From positions 62,001-126,000 of the forward strand of contig NZ_JAQMUE010000074.1 in NCBI RefSeq assembly GCF_028330985.1: DNA of 64,000 nt, in the 5' to 3' direction. The position numbers were made by a program, and so were the translations under genes. Below, one piece after another: positions 17,049-25,854 of this stretch. This DNA comes from Roseofilum reptotaenium CS-1145. Its GTDB lineage: Bacteria > Cyanobacteriota > Cyanobacteriia > Cyanobacteriales > Desertifilaceae. Under the pieces are notes generated by a model. That model did no database searches and had not been told where the DNA came from. It was given only the letters and a program-made list of their open reading frames with translations. The stretch's first letter is position 1, and each line of letters starts with the position of its first letter.

Positions 17049-18155
17049 TTACATCAAAACTAAATCATCTCGATGAACCACCGTATCCGAACCTTCATAT
17101 CCTAAAAGGTCAGGAATGTCATCCGAACGATAGCCCTTAATTAAATCTAATTCATCACTGCCATAGTTGACGATTCCGCGAGCGACTTCCTTACCCTCAA
17201 GATCGCAAAGCGTCACGGCTTCTGAGACCTGAAATTGGCCGATTACCTCAGAAATTCCGACGGCTAATAGGGATTTTCCGCGATCGCAAATGGCTTTAAC
17301 TGCGCCTGGATCGAGAACCACGGTGCCAGAGGGAACCAACCCATTAGCAATCCACCGTTTACGAGCATTTAGTGTTCGGGGAGCGGGATGAAATTGAGTG
17401 CCAATTTCATCCCCATCTAAAATCCGTGGAATTTGGTTGGGATAGCGTCCTTGCATAATCACCATCCGCACTCCTGCATTGGTGGCAATACGAGCAGCGG
17501 CGATTTTGGTACTCATGCCTCCGGTACCCCAGGTAGAAGCCTCTCCCGCTTCCACCTCGGTTAACTCCTCCAGGTTATGAACGTGGGCAATAGGTTGCGC
17601 ATCGGGAACCAAGTGGGGATCGGCAGAATAGAGTTTATCCACATCTGTGAGTAAAAATAGCCAATCTGCTTCCACTAGACTAGCAACTAGGGCAGCTAGG
17701 GTATCGTTATCTCCAAATTTCCGTCTCAGTTCGTCTGTAGCAACGGTATCGTTTTCATTGACGATGGGGATCACGCCCAAATCGAGTAGTTCTTGAAAGG
17801 CATCGTAGGCGTTGACATAGGAGACTCTTGATTCTAGATCTCTGCGAGTCAGTAGTACTTGCGCGATCGCCTGATCGAGAGTGGTGAATAGGTCATCGTA
17901 AATCCGCATTAAGCGACCTTGGCCAACAGCGGCGATCGCCTGTTTGAGGGCAATATCACGGGGGCGCTTTTTCAAGCCTAACCGCGAACACCCGACTCCG
18001 ATGGCTCCCGAAGAGACTAAAATCACACGATGACCTTGGTGGCGCAGTTGGCTTAAGACTTCAACTAATAGGGCTAAGGTCGATAGGGCCAGATTTCCGG
18101 TTTCCGGATCGGTCAGGCTGGACGTACCAATTTTAATGACAAGGGTTAGGGACAT
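17049..18155 (-). CDS. proB: Glutamate 5-kinase
   Basis: A 368-residue enzyme that phosphorylates glutamate with ATP in the first step of proline synthesis. The amino-acid kinase fold occupies about 1-255: [11 protein letters not shown] at the start, VSSGAIGVG, the glutamate/Mg site [19 protein letters not shown], and [16 protein letters not shown] domain (about 275-350, [14 protein letters not shown]-like) follows, as in the E. coli enzyme, where it takes part in proline feedback. The start [11 protein letters not shown] is the family's usual one. No proA is next to it; the gene lies 399 bases downstream of yqeG on the same strand, with repeats in between. Confidence 0.95.
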   Translation of the reverse strand: MSLTLVIKIGTSSLTDPETGNLALSTLALLVEVLSQLRHQGHRVILVSSGAIGVGCSRLGLKKRPRDIALKQAIAAVGQGRLMRIYDDLFTTLDQAIAQVLLTRRDLESRVSYVNAYDAFQELLDLGVIPIVNENDTVATDELRRKFGDNDTLAALVASLVEADWLFLLTDVDKLYSADPHLVPDAQPIAHVHNLEELTEVEAGEASTWGTGGMSTKIAAARIATNAGVRMVIMQGRYPNQIPRILDGDEIGTQFHPAPRTLNARKRWIANGLVPSGTVVLDPGAVKAICDRGKSLLAVGISEVIGQFQVSEAVTLCDLEGKEVARGIVNYGSDELDLIKGYRSDDIPDLLGYEGSDTVVHRDDLVLM

Positions 18156-18222
18156 AGAATATGCAACCCAAAATACAGCAGTTTACTCTGTTATAGAGTA
18201 CAGGGTTGAATTCTCAAAACCT

Positions 18223-18254
18223 AAGTAGGGGCGAAAAACTTTTCGCCCCTACTT
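18223..18254. repeat. Perfect 15-bp palindrome, GTAGGGGCGAAAA type
   Basis: AAGTAGGGGCGAAAA (18223-18237) and TTTTCGCCCCTACTT (18240-18254) are separated by two bases. This is a common type of dispersed cyanobacterial palindrome; here it lies 68 bases before the start of proB on the upstream side. A T-rich CTTTTT follows on the plus strand. Confidence 0.7.
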
Positions 18255-18554
18255 CTTTTTGCCTGTAGCAGAGAAAGGGAGCGTTCGCACATTTTCTATT
18301 GCCTATTGCCTAGCGCGAAGCGGTATATCTCGGCGATCGCAGAAGCGATCCCCAGTCTTACAGCAGCTTCCTTTACGATGCGGAAAGCGCCGGCTTCTCT
18401 ATAGTGAGGGCCAGCGCTTTACCAGGGTAAAATATTTACAGGGATTTATCTTTAGGGTCTTTATATTGGCTGACCCCATTTGAACTAATTCTCATAATTG
18501 CATCAATTTGTTGATGATCCCCGATTCGTAATCTTTTCTTTATATTTCGTTTTT
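18255..18554. other. Spacer with partial palindromic elements
   Basis: No gene seen. About 18265-18330 carries pieces of both spacer-element families: GTAGCAGAGAAAGG, then ATTTTCTATTGCCTATTGCC and CCTAGCGCGAAGCGGTATA. About 18340-18425 is GC-rich with several short inverted repeats. The last 120 bases are AT-rich and lie downstream of yqeG. Confidence 0.5.
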
Positions 18555-19103
18555 TCAGGTTTTATCAAGATTTGTAAAGTTTTGTACGGAAGGACTCAAG
18601 CGAGCGCCCAACATCTGAGATAACCACACTTCAAAGGATCGAACATCAAACGGTCGATAACCGTGGTGGGGATCAACCATGGGTTCAACTAGAATTGTAA
18701 ACATTCCCAAACGATTCCCAGCTAAGACATCTGTGAACAGGCGATCGCCAACCATTGCGATTTGCTCAATCGGTAAACCCATATTTTCGGCAGCCTGACG
18801 CAATTTTCGCCGGGAAGGTTTAGCCGCTCCCATCATAAACGGTAAGTCTAAACACTCAGCGATCGCCCGAATTCTAATCCAATTTAGGTTATTACTCACA
18901 AGCCAAATGGGAACCAAGGGTTTGATCTGTGCAATCCAGTTTTTTAAGTCATCAGAAGCACCTGGTGAATTTATGGGCACAAGAGTATCATCAACATCTA
19001 GGATCAAACCTTTGAGATCGTGCAAGCGCAACAAATCTGGCGTTAAATCCAAAATTGGGCCACCAAGAACGAGATCCGGTTGCAAGAGAAGATTAGAAGA
19101 CAT
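18555..19103 (-). CDS. YqeG family HAD-type phosphatase
   Basis: A 182-residue member of the HAD superfamily, subclass IIIA. Motif I is LILDVDDTLVP, with Asp36 (nucleophile) and Asp38 (acid/base). Motif II is VSNN, motif III the lysine in GAAKPSRRKL, and motif IV MVGDRLFTDVLAGNRLG. Relatives dephosphorylate phosphatidylglycerolphosphate (Gep4/PTPMT-like role in phosphatidylglycerol synthesis), and this is plausible for the cyanobacterial enzyme because phosphatidylglycerol is essential in thylakoids. It follows mltG by 26 bases and probably shares its transcript. Confidence 0.85.
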   Translation of the reverse strand: MSSNLLLQPDLVLGGPILDLTPDLLRLHDLKGLILDVDDTLVPINSPGASDDLKNWIAQIKPLVPIWLVSNNLNWIRIRAIAECLDLPFMMGAAKPSRRKLRQAAENMGLPIEQIAMVGDRLFTDVLAGNRLGMFTILVEPMVDPHHGYRPFDVRSFEVWLSQMLGARLSPSVQNFTNLDKT

Positions 19104-19129
19104 AGGAAAAAAATGAGACCCATTTAGGG

Positions 19130-20212
19130 TTAACGTTGTTGGGCAACTTGGTTAATCGCTTGGTTATGTTCATTGAGAGTGCGACTAAAAATATGTGTCC
19201 CATCATAGCGAGCCACAAAATACAGATACTCCGTTGTTTCCGGATAGAGGGTTGCTTCTAAGCTCGCTGTTCCAGGAGCAGCAATCGGCGTGGGCGGTAA
19301 TCCTGGATTCAAATAGGTATTATAAGGATTCGGAGTATTCACATCCTTTAAAGTTAACGGTTGATCCGGGGTTTGCTTAATTCCCAAACCATATTCCACC
19401 GTGGGATCAGCGCCTAGAGTCATTCCTGTTCGCAGTCGATTATGAAATACCCCAGAAATCACCCCTCGTTCTTGAGCCACAACCGACTCTTTTTCTACAA
19501 TACTCGCCAAGGTCACCCACTCCAAAAGACTCAAATCCGTTTGCGCTTGAGCTTTTTGATACAGAGGCAGGGCCACCCGTTCAAATTGAGTTAACATCTG
19601 TTGAACAATGCGATCGGCTGTCAAATTATCCCCAGAAATCTGATAAGTATCTGGAAATAAAAACCCCTCCAATTTTGGCACAGAAGGTAACCAAGGATAA
19701 TCTTGGGCAGAAACTCGATTAACTGCGTCTAAAAACTCTTGGGATGTAAAAAATCCTTGGTCTTCAAAATAATCCCCCATTTGGGTCAACGTCCAGCCTT
19801 CTGGAATGGTATAGGTGGTTTGTATTACGGTTCCCGATCGAATTTGAGCCGCAATTTCCGGTAAGGACTGGGTGGGAGACAACTGATACGTTCCCGCTTG
19901 GAAATAGCCTTCTAACTCCGGTTGAAGTTTGGCTTGTAATCTAAGCCATTTTGCCCAAATATTCCAAGCCTGTTCTGAGCGAATGAGATCGAGATCGGCT
20001 AAATCCGCACCAATTTGTTGTCCGGAAGTTCCGAGGCCAATTTCAACTAGCACTTGATGATCCCTGGCCTCAGCACTTGCAGACATAACAGGACTAATAG
20101 CCCAACTCCACCACCGCCATCCTTGCCATCCAGAGAAGGCAACAACGATGGGTAAAAGCATTAAATAAAAGAACCACTTTGTGATTCGTGAATTACGGGT
20201 TGTCATAACCAA
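19130..20212 (-). CDS. mltG: Endolytic murein transglycosylase MltG
   Basis: A 360-residue inner-membrane protein (YceG-like). One N-terminal membrane helix (about 13-30) anchors it. A LysM-like region (about 52-130) precedes the catalytic domain, with LASIVEKESVVAQERGVISG holding the catalytic glutamate (Glu240) and later GADPTVEYGLG and NPYNTYLNPGLPPTPIA. The enzyme cuts nascent glycan strands in the membrane and is thought to end peptidoglycan polymerisation. It lies in the conserved cyanobacterial order ruvX - DUF3727 - mltG - yqeG. Confidence 0.95.
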   Translation of the reverse strand: MVMTTRNSRITKWFFYLMLLPIVVAFSGWQGWRWWSWAISPVMSASAEARDHQVLVEIGLGTSGQQIGADLADLDLIRSEQAWNIWAKWLRLQAKLQPELEGYFQAGTYQLSPTQSLPEIAAQIRSGTVIQTTYTIPEGWTLTQMGDYFEDQGFFTSQEFLDAVNRVSAQDYPWLPSVPKLEGFLFPDTYQISGDNLTADRIVQQMLTQFERVALPLYQKAQAQTDLSLLEWVTLASIVEKESVVAQERGVISGVFHNRLRTGMTLGADPTVEYGLGIKQTPDQPLTLKDVNTPNPYNTYLNPGLPPTPIAAPGTASLEATLYPETTEYLYFVARYDGTHIFSRTLNEHNQAINQVAQQR

Positions 20213-20292
20213 GCAAGTTTTATCTGATTTTACGGATGCACCCTAAATATTTTGGCGATTTATGCCATGACTAAGGATTGTGTTCTCAGGCG

Positions 20293-20841
20293 TTAAGCCA
20301 AGAGTTCTTCTTCTAACGTCTGTTCAATCTCTGGTAGTAAATGTTCAATTTTCTTGAGTTCACTTTCAGACAGCTCGGTGGCTTTACCATTATCTGCCAT
20401 TTTCCCGAGCAAGAAAAGTGGGTCTAAAGGTGTGGAAATTTCATACTCATCTTCACCAAAATAGAAGCTGGCTAATAACTGGAATGATTCGAGATCGGCA
20501 TCAATATCTTCATCATCCTCTTCTTCTAAATCAGGAATATCTCCTTCTACAGTGAGTGTAATTCCGGTACGTTTGAGTTGCAGATTTTGTTCGGATAAAA
20601 CCGCTTTAGCTAAGTTAAACAGTTCATCAATCACAGAGGGATCTTCTACCGGAACTAGATTTTCTTCCTCTCCAGAAGTTTGCCAGACAAAAATTTCGAC
20701 AGGGGTATCTTTGGGCAGTAAAACGAAATAGTTTTCGTTTTCATGGGTAAAGGAATATTCAATTGTGCATTCTAATTCCTGTCCCCCAGAATCGGTTAAG
20801 AATACAGTCAGGGGATCGTTCTCCATTGCTTCTTGAGCCAT
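20293..20841 (-). CDS. DUF3727 (DUF1292-like) protein
   Basis: A 182-residue acidic, soluble protein. The N-terminal part, FLTDSGGQELECTIEYSFTH followed by NYFVLLPKDTPVEIF, is the DUF1292-like domain. The acidic linker DLEEEDDEDIDADLE leads to the conserved second half with DPLFLLGKM and ending in a helix (ELKKIEHLLPEIEQTLEEE). Function unknown; its constant place between ruvX and mltG in cyanobacteria suggests a cell-wall or translation link, which is inference. The stop is 80 bases from mltG. Confidence 0.85.
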   Translation of the reverse strand: MAQEAMENDPLTVFLTDSGGQELECTIEYSFTHENENYFVLLPKDTPVEIFVWQTSGEEENLVPVEDPSVIDELFNLAKAVLSEQNLQLKRTGITLTVEGDIPDLEEEDDEDIDADLESFQLLASFYFGEDEYEISTPLDPLFLLGKMADNGKATELSESELKKIEHLLPEIEQTLEEELLA

Positions 20842-21012
20842 GAGGGTTACTTCCTATTGACCGCAGCGATCGCGGATTCACTTCGACCTTTCATCATATC
20901 TTATATGCGCTTCGCGCGGCACAAGGGTAATCGGTAATGGGTAAAAGGATTTGATCGGGTTCTGTCTCTCTTCGTTTAATGGAGAGGTGAATATCCTAGG
21001 GTATTGTTCAAG

Positions 21013-21426
21013 TTATGCGCGATTGTCGAGCCAACGTTGCAAAATTAAGGCGGCAGCTTGGGCATCAATTAATCCTTTATTGTGAGATGGGGAGCGTTTT
21101 CGGGAGACGAGGATTTCTTTGGCTTCCAGGGACGTGCAGCGCTCATCTACATACTCGACGGGTAATTGAAGAGCCTGTTGCAGGCGATCGCTATATTTTT
21201 GCACTTGTTGAGCTTGAGTGCCTAATTGTCCATCCATCAGATAGGGCAAACCGATGATTAGAATACTGACTTCCCGTTCAATAATGATCGGTTTGAGGAG
21301 CGCCACATCTGTCTCAAAAGATTCACGATAGATGGTGGTGAGAGGGGTTGCGAGTAATCCGAGGCGATCGCATCCTGCCACCCCAATCCGTTTCTGACCG
21401 ATATCCAAACCCAAAGCTGAAATCAT
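21013..21426 (-). CDS. ruvX: Putative Holliday junction resolvase RuvX/YqgF
   Basis: A 137-residue RNase H-fold nuclease. The first strand ALGLDIGQKRIGVAGCDRLG holds the conserved Asp, VSILIIGLPYLMDGQLG matches the family's IVVGLP block, and YVDERCTSLEAKEIL and KGLIDAQAAALILQRWLD carry the remaining acidic residues. Members process pre-16S rRNA 5' ends and have Holliday-junction activity in some species. It is the first gene of the ruvX - DUF3727 - mltG - yqeG run; the gap of 171 bases to DUF3727 carries an AGCGC-palindrome half (about 20905), so transcription may restart there. Confidence 0.92.
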   Translation of the reverse strand: MISALGLDIGQKRIGVAGCDRLGLLATPLTTIYRESFETDVALLKPIIIEREVSILIIGLPYLMDGQLGTQAQQVQKYSDRLQQALQLPVEYVDERCTSLEAKEILVSRKRSPSHNKGLIDAQAAALILQRWLDNRA

Positions 21427-21485
21427 GCAATCTCCTGTAACTTCGATCTCGCTTATCTTATATTAATAAGTTATTGCGAGGCTTT

Positions 21486-21638
21486 AGAAACCGGGTTTCT
21501 CCGAGAAGTTAGGGTAAGAGCCTCAAGAGAGTCAGAAACCGGGTTTCTTCGACTACGGCGATCGCACTAGCAACCAGAAACCGGGTTTCTCCCAGAACTT
21601 AGAATAAGAGCCTGAAGATAGTCAGAAACCCGGTTTCT
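21486..21638. repeat. Four AGAAACCGGGTTTCT palindromes in a duplicated unit
   Basis: The 15-bp palindrome lies at 21486-21500, 21534-21548, 21576-21590 and, in the reverse form AGAAACCCGGTTTCT, at 21624-21638. The sequence between copies 1 and 2 recurs between copies 3 and 4 (AGAACTT/AGAAGTT, TAAGAGCCT, AAGA-AGTC), so a unit of about 63 bases was duplicated. A HIP1-like site separates the two units. They fill the gap between the GNAT gene and ruvX. Confidence 0.85.
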
Positions 21639-21648
21639 GCGATTGAAA

Positions 21649-22941
21649 TTATTGATCCACCGATGAACTGTTCTCCCCAGTGCCATCGCCTTCAACGCCA
21701 CCATTACCCTCTTTGCCACCAGGGGAGAGGTCTTCAGCATTCTCTTCCAAACTCAAAGAATGGAGAATCGACATCCGTCCCGGAATCGGTTTTCCAGCCG
21801 GTTGCAAGCCTTGCAGCATATCCGAGAGTTGTAAACCTTCGAGAGACACTAACTTAGACTCGCGCAATTTATGCCAAACCGATCGCGACATCATCAACGT
21901 ATGACCGATCCGACTTGCACCAATTTGCTGCAAATGTTCCTCCCGTTCCGGTTGATAATCTGCCGAAGCTAAATATAAAGGTTGGGGGGGAAACTCTTGG
22001 GTAATGCGAGCCATTTGCGCCATCAATTCTGGGTAGAGCCAAGTATAAGCAGGATGAACCGTCAACTCCGCTTGATGGTAGCCCTCACCTTGACGTTGCA
22101 AGTGTAACTGAAAATAGCCGATCGCCGCTTGCCGTTGCGTTTCAAACACATAGCCACTCACCACCTCAGTTTTTGTCCACCATTGCTTAATCCCGTCAAT
22201 CACCGATTGCACCAAGGGAGTCTTAAAGTCATCCACATGGCGGTCAAAGACCTGGCGTACAAAAGGCGGCATGGCGACGGTATCTAATTGATACAGCGGT
22301 CCCGCATCAGCATTACTCACTGGTAGGAGATTGGGCAAATCCGGCTCCCGTTGGGCTAACTTCGCGAGCTGTTCCGGGGCGATCGCCCAATAGGTCATGT
22401 GAGCTAAAGGCTGAAACCCATTTTGCCGATACAGGGCAATTTCATCCGCCTCATTCACATCCACTTCCAACAACCAAGTTCTGGCTTCTCGTACCGCTTG
22501 CATACAATAGCGCAGGAGTACGGAACCAATCCCCGATCGCGAGACTCCTGGTTTCACTCCCACGCGATCAACGCGCCAGGTACTGCGAGTGCGGTTAAAA
22601 GGCGAAATTTCGATCACCCCCACCACTTGTTCATCCGTACTTTCGGAGCGCTGACGCTGCCCTGCCACATGGATTGACAGCTTATAGCGCCAGGGATTAG
22701 GAAATAAACTCAACAGTTTTAAGACTCCAAACCACTGGCGAATATCCTGTCCCGAATAGGGTTTATCCTTACCCAGCATCGGAGAAGAAGCCCCCGTATC
22801 AAGTAAAGCTTCCACCACATCGAGGTCTCGATGTTGCAAACTCCGGATTTCCGTCTGTTTTTCTAAATTTTGGGGAGACGCTGGTATCATGGGGTATTCT
22901 CTCAATTGACAGGGGGGATTAGGCAAGAGGTACTCTAGCAA
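21649..22941 (-). CDS. GNAT family N-acetyltransferase, two-domain form
   Basis: A 430-residue protein. The N-terminal acetyltransferase domain (about 30-185) has the acetyl-CoA loop VDRVGVKPGVSRSGIGSVLL and ALYRQNGFQPLAHMTYW, as in GNAT enzymes. The C-terminal half (about 210-370) may be a degenerate second GNAT fold (QLHLQRQGEGYHQAELTVHP, LASADYQPEREEHLQQIGAS). The last 60 residues are low-complexity, rich in Gly, Glu and Ser. The substrate is unknown. It begins 29 bases after the F420-ligase-like gene and most likely shares its operon, a pairing worth noting for function. Confidence 0.8.
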   Translation of the reverse strand: MLEYLLPNPPCQLREYPMIPASPQNLEKQTEIRSLQHRDLDVVEALLDTGASSPMLGKDKPYSGQDIRQWFGVLKLLSLFPNPWRYKLSIHVAGQRQRSESTDEQVVGVIEISPFNRTRSTWRVDRVGVKPGVSRSGIGSVLLRYCMQAVREARTWLLEVDVNEADEIALYRQNGFQPLAHMTYWAIAPEQLAKLAQREPDLPNLLPVSNADAGPLYQLDTVAMPPFVRQVFDRHVDDFKTPLVQSVIDGIKQWWTKTEVVSGYVFETQRQAAIGYFQLHLQRQGEGYHQAELTVHPAYTWLYPELMAQMARITQEFPPQPLYLASADYQPEREEHLQQIGASRIGHTLMMSRSVWHKLRESKLVSLEGLQLSDMLQGLQPAGKPIPGRMSILHSLSLEENAEDLSPGGKEGNGGVEGDGTGENSSSVDQ

Positions 22942-22970
22942 TAGGAAAACCCTTTCTTTGAAGTTGTCGC

Positions 22971-24137
22971 CTACCCTTGGGGTCGAATCAGAACAATGGG
23001 GGTTTGTTCGTCAGCATTACCTGCTGGGTTACTTCTGAGGGCTTTGGTGAGCAACTCCGTCGATAAATCTGGGGTCGCTGCTAATATTTTAACGGCTTTC
23101 AAGTCATTGACATCCACGATCGCCGCCGATAATCCCGTTTTTTCTTTAATTTTAGCCACCACCTCTTCCGGTTTCTCTGGCCCCAGAACAATAAATTGAT
23201 CGAAGGGGGGCAAGGTTCCCGTCACATCATCAATTAACCGCGCTTGCTCTCCAGCGAGTTGATAAAAGACACCGGGTTTACGCAACAGAGCTTTGGCTAA
23301 AGCCCCGACCACAAAGGCAAACGCCACTCGCACTGGCCCCACGATATCTACTAAGGTCTGCATTCCGCAAGCCGTGGCTAAACTCGATGTCGGGAGAAAA
23401 TAATAACAAATCCGTTTGGCTACCCATCCGGGTTTTACCGTAGTAGGATGGCGCAGCCGACCTTGCATGAGGGCGATCGGGGTTTCTCCAATAGTCACGA
23501 TATCTCCGGGTTGAGCATGAGGCAAAACATACCGCTCCACGACCGCCGCTGGATCGTCCTGATCGGTTAAAATATGGGTCGGAATCGGAAACACCCGCGC
23601 CCCTTCTGCCTCTCGTCCTGAAGCCAATTGGGAGGTATCGGGATACTGGAGCGCATAGACCGAATGACCCGTTTTTGGAATCCGCCCTTCTGGACCATAG
23701 GTGACATAATTGACTTTAATCCAAGCCGTTTGCACCCGATCCAAATTCGGCCCTGTAATCTCAATGCTAATTTTGAACCGTGTCTGTTTACCCACTTTGA
23801 CAATATAGGCAAACCAATAATCATCATCTCGACTCGGAGCATCCGAGTGCAGGGGAATCACGCGAGTTTTCCAGCTTACTCCCTCCAACGATCCCTTACT
23901 AAGCAGTTCCACGTCTACGGAAACTTCGGGAACCATAATTTCCAAGGTCGAGGTTTCATTGATTAAAACTGCTTCTCCCACCAACTGATAATGGTCAGCC
24001 GCCAAAAATTCTCCTTGCCACTGTTCAAACTTCAGGGCCAGTTCATTCCCAGGGCGACCTCGATACTGATTCTCTATCGCCCATAAAAGCAGGAGAGCTG
24101 AACCTCCTAAACCAATTCCAATACTTTCTGCAATCAC
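22971..24137 (-). CDS. F420-0:gamma-glutamyl ligase-like membrane protein
   Basis: A 388-residue protein with an N-terminal membrane helix (about 4-22). A beta-rich extracytoplasmic-looking domain (about 30-160) precedes a region like CofE/FbiB, with PTHILTDQDDPAAVVERYV, GDIVTIGETPIALMQGR and FQLAGEQARLIDDV-type blocks. CofE adds glutamates to F420-0. Cyanobacteria make FO but generally not F420, so the real substrate is uncertain; the family name comes from the fold. It is conserved in cyanobacteria as a membrane-anchored variant. The GNAT gene follows 29 bases downstream. Confidence 0.75.
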   Translation of the reverse strand: MIAESIGIGLGGSALLLLWAIENQYRGRPGNELALKFEQWQGEFLAADHYQLVGEAVLINETSTLEIMVPEVSVDVELLSKGSLEGVSWKTRVIPLHSDAPSRDDDYWFAYIVKVGKQTRFKISIEITGPNLDRVQTAWIKVNYVTYGPEGRIPKTGHSVYALQYPDTSQLASGREAEGARVFPIPTHILTDQDDPAAVVERYVLPHAQPGDIVTIGETPIALMQGRLRHPTTVKPGWVAKRICYYFLPTSSLATACGMQTLVDIVGPVRVAFAFVVGALAKALLRKPGVFYQLAGEQARLIDDVTGTLPPFDQFIVLGPEKPEEVVAKIKEKTGLSAAIVDVNDLKAVKILAATPDLSTELLTKALRSNPAGNADEQTPIVLIRPQG

Positions 24138-24291
24138 AACCGAACCTAACCCAACGCTGATTATTTGTCTCGATTCACTATACCTGAATGGCTTGCAATT
24201 GCCATCTTCTGTTGATCTATATTGGGGATCTCAGTGTCCAACAGACGTGGAGGAAAGCGTCAGACTTCAACTCGTGCAAAATTTAGGCAAC

Positions 24292-24378
24292 TATAGCAGT
24301 GAAATGAAGAACTAGGACATTGCCTGTTCTCTATTGCCGATTGCTTCAAACCATAACCTAACTGTTCTAACCAACTCC
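24292..24378. repeat. MITE-like element, family 1, inverted and lacking the right end
   Basis: Starts with TATAGCAGTGAA. The core, AAACCATAACCTAACTGTTCT after ATTGCCGATTGC, is the reverse complement of the core at 7385-7430. The right terminal CTGCTATA is missing. It occupies part of the 315-base gap between the F420-ligase-like gene and the SDR remnant; the rest (24138-24291 and 24379-24452) shows nothing I can name. Confidence 0.6.
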
Positions 24379-24452
24379 TTCTTTGCGCTTAGGTAGATGG
24401 GAAATCCCCGTCCAGAGCAGTGCGCCCGGCGGGGAGGATGTCAAAGGATAAA

Positions 24453-24817
24453 TTAAACGGCAGCAAACAAATCGGAAAAGCTTTTTTCTACGGCTTGTTC
24501 CTGAGTGACGATTTCTACAATTTTATTCCGAGACTCTGGACAGAATAGGGCTTCTACACAGACTTGCGCCACTTTCTGACGAGGAATACTCCCTTCAAAT
24601 AAGGTATCAGCTTGAGACATAACGATCGCCTGGCTATTGTCTTCATTTTTTAATCCCCCAGGCCGGACAATGGTGTAGGGTAAGCCACTTCTGGGAGAAT
24701 GGAGCGGGCGGCTTGGCGATCGCGCACCAAGGCGATCGTGGGAATCTCGCGCTTCACTAACTCGTGAACAATCCGTTTTCCGGTTTCTCCAGTTGCTCCG
24801 GCTACAAATGCTTTCAT
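24453..24817 (-). pseudogene. NAD(P)-binding SDR-like gene with large internal deletion
   Basis: From ATG at 24817 the frame reads MKAFVAGATGETGKRIVHEL, a Rossmann GxxGxxG start, through to RDRQAARSILPE. A different frame then continues GLPYTIVRPGGLKNEDNSQ and ends with the normal-looking tail PESRNKIVEIVTQEQAVEK and stop at 24453. The two parts are the ends of an atypical short-chain dehydrogenase (Ycf39/NmrA-like) of about 220 residues. Roughly 100 central residues are missing and the joint near 24685 shifts the frame (365 bases is not a multiple of three). The gene is dead unless the sequence has an assembly error there. Confidence 0.8.
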
Positions 24818-24903
24818 GGTTTTTCGGGGGATTAAAATTTCTCTACAAATATTAACATTACAGCCTCGACCTTGCTTTTCTAAGGGTTTTCAGACCGCTG
24901 CCG

Positions 24904-24934
24904 ATCCAGATCTCTGCCTAGGTGTGATCTGGAT
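24904..24934. other. Nine-base stem-loop in spacer
   Basis: ATCCAGATC and GATCTGGAT form a perfect 9-bp stem around 13 bases, followed by an A-rich stretch. It lies between the divergent SDR remnant and the DUF1997 gene; it may be a promoter-proximal structure or part of the dead gene's old regulation. Confidence 0.4.
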
Positions 24935-25099
24935 TATAAAAAAATAAGAATAGATTTGTACACTAAGCATTAGGTCAAATGGATTGACCCAATTGAGCCA
25001 GAAATTGGGGATCAAATCATTTGCTCGATTGAGTAAATGTGCTGGTGATAGCTTCTATCCCAGTGGCCAATTGTCGAATTATGGGGATAGTTCAAAATC

Positions 25100-25777
25100 A
25101 TGAAGCTTCAATCGAGTTTAAGTTTAGAGCAAGACCACAATCAATCGGATGTAATTTTGGGGGCAGTTCCAGAGTACACGTCATTGGAAACTGTGGCGCA
25201 GGAAGAAATCGTCAAGGAACCGTTCCAATTTTCCACATTAGCTGAAGGCAAACTTTTATTTAATGCCCACCCCCAAACCGTTGCTGAGTATCTTGACGAT
25301 CATCAAGGATGGTTTTGCCGTTGTGCAGCTCCCATGAAAGTTCGCCCGATTAGCAAAAATGGCTATGCTTTAATTATTGGTCAATTCGGTGCATTTGGCT
25401 ATAATGTGGAGCCAAAAGTCGGCTTGGAAATGCAACCCCAACTGCAAGGGATCTATACGATTGACTCTATTCCTGTCCCCAATGATGTAGATCTCGGCTA
25501 TGAGGTTGATTTTCGCTCTTCGATGGAGTTAGTAGAAGCGGTCGATCGGGTGAGTGAAGAGGGGAGGATGACTTATGCCCAATGGACGCTAGATTTAAAG
25601 GTGAAGGTGTACTTTCCCCAATTTATTCATGCTTTGCCCCAAGGTTTAATTCAAAAAACAGGCGATCGCCTCTTAGCCCAAATTGTACGTCAGGTTTCCC
25701 ATTGTCTCAATCATAAAATTCTCAAGGACTTTCACCAGACCTACAACTGTCCTTTCCCTCGCCAACCGAAAAATTAG
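25100..25777 (+). CDS. DUF1997 protein
   Basis: A 225-residue soluble protein. The conserved region begins around residue 43 (FSTLAEGKLLFNAHPQTVAE) with HQGWFCRCAAPMKVRPISKN and YALIIGQFGAFGYNVEPKVG, the DUF1997 family of cyanobacteria and plants. A related plant protein affects chloroplast function, but the biochemical role is unknown. The start has no strong ribosome site, and the first 30 residues are variable. It is alone on the plus strand and convergent with the DUF4079 gene. Confidence 0.8.
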   Translation: MKLQSSLSLEQDHNQSDVILGAVPEYTSLETVAQEEIVKEPFQFSTLAEGKLLFNAHPQTVAEYLDDHQGWFCRCAAPMKVRPISKNGYALIIGQFGAFGYNVEPKVGLEMQPQLQGIYTIDSIPVPNDVDLGYEVDFRSSMELVEAVDRVSEEGRMTYAQWTLDLKVKVYFPQFIHALPQGLIQKTGDRLLAQIVRQVSHCLNHKILKDFHQTYNCPFPRQPKN

Positions 25778-25854
25778 GGATTGGATCTATTCCCTATTCT
25801 CTAATGCTGCTTTGGACAAGGGGGTTTGAAGCCCCTTGCCTTTCGAGGATGGAT

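Noticed and set aside
24395-24445. GC-rich stretch tested as tRNA or small RNA
   Set aside because: No cloverleaf, no T-loop consensus, no CCA.
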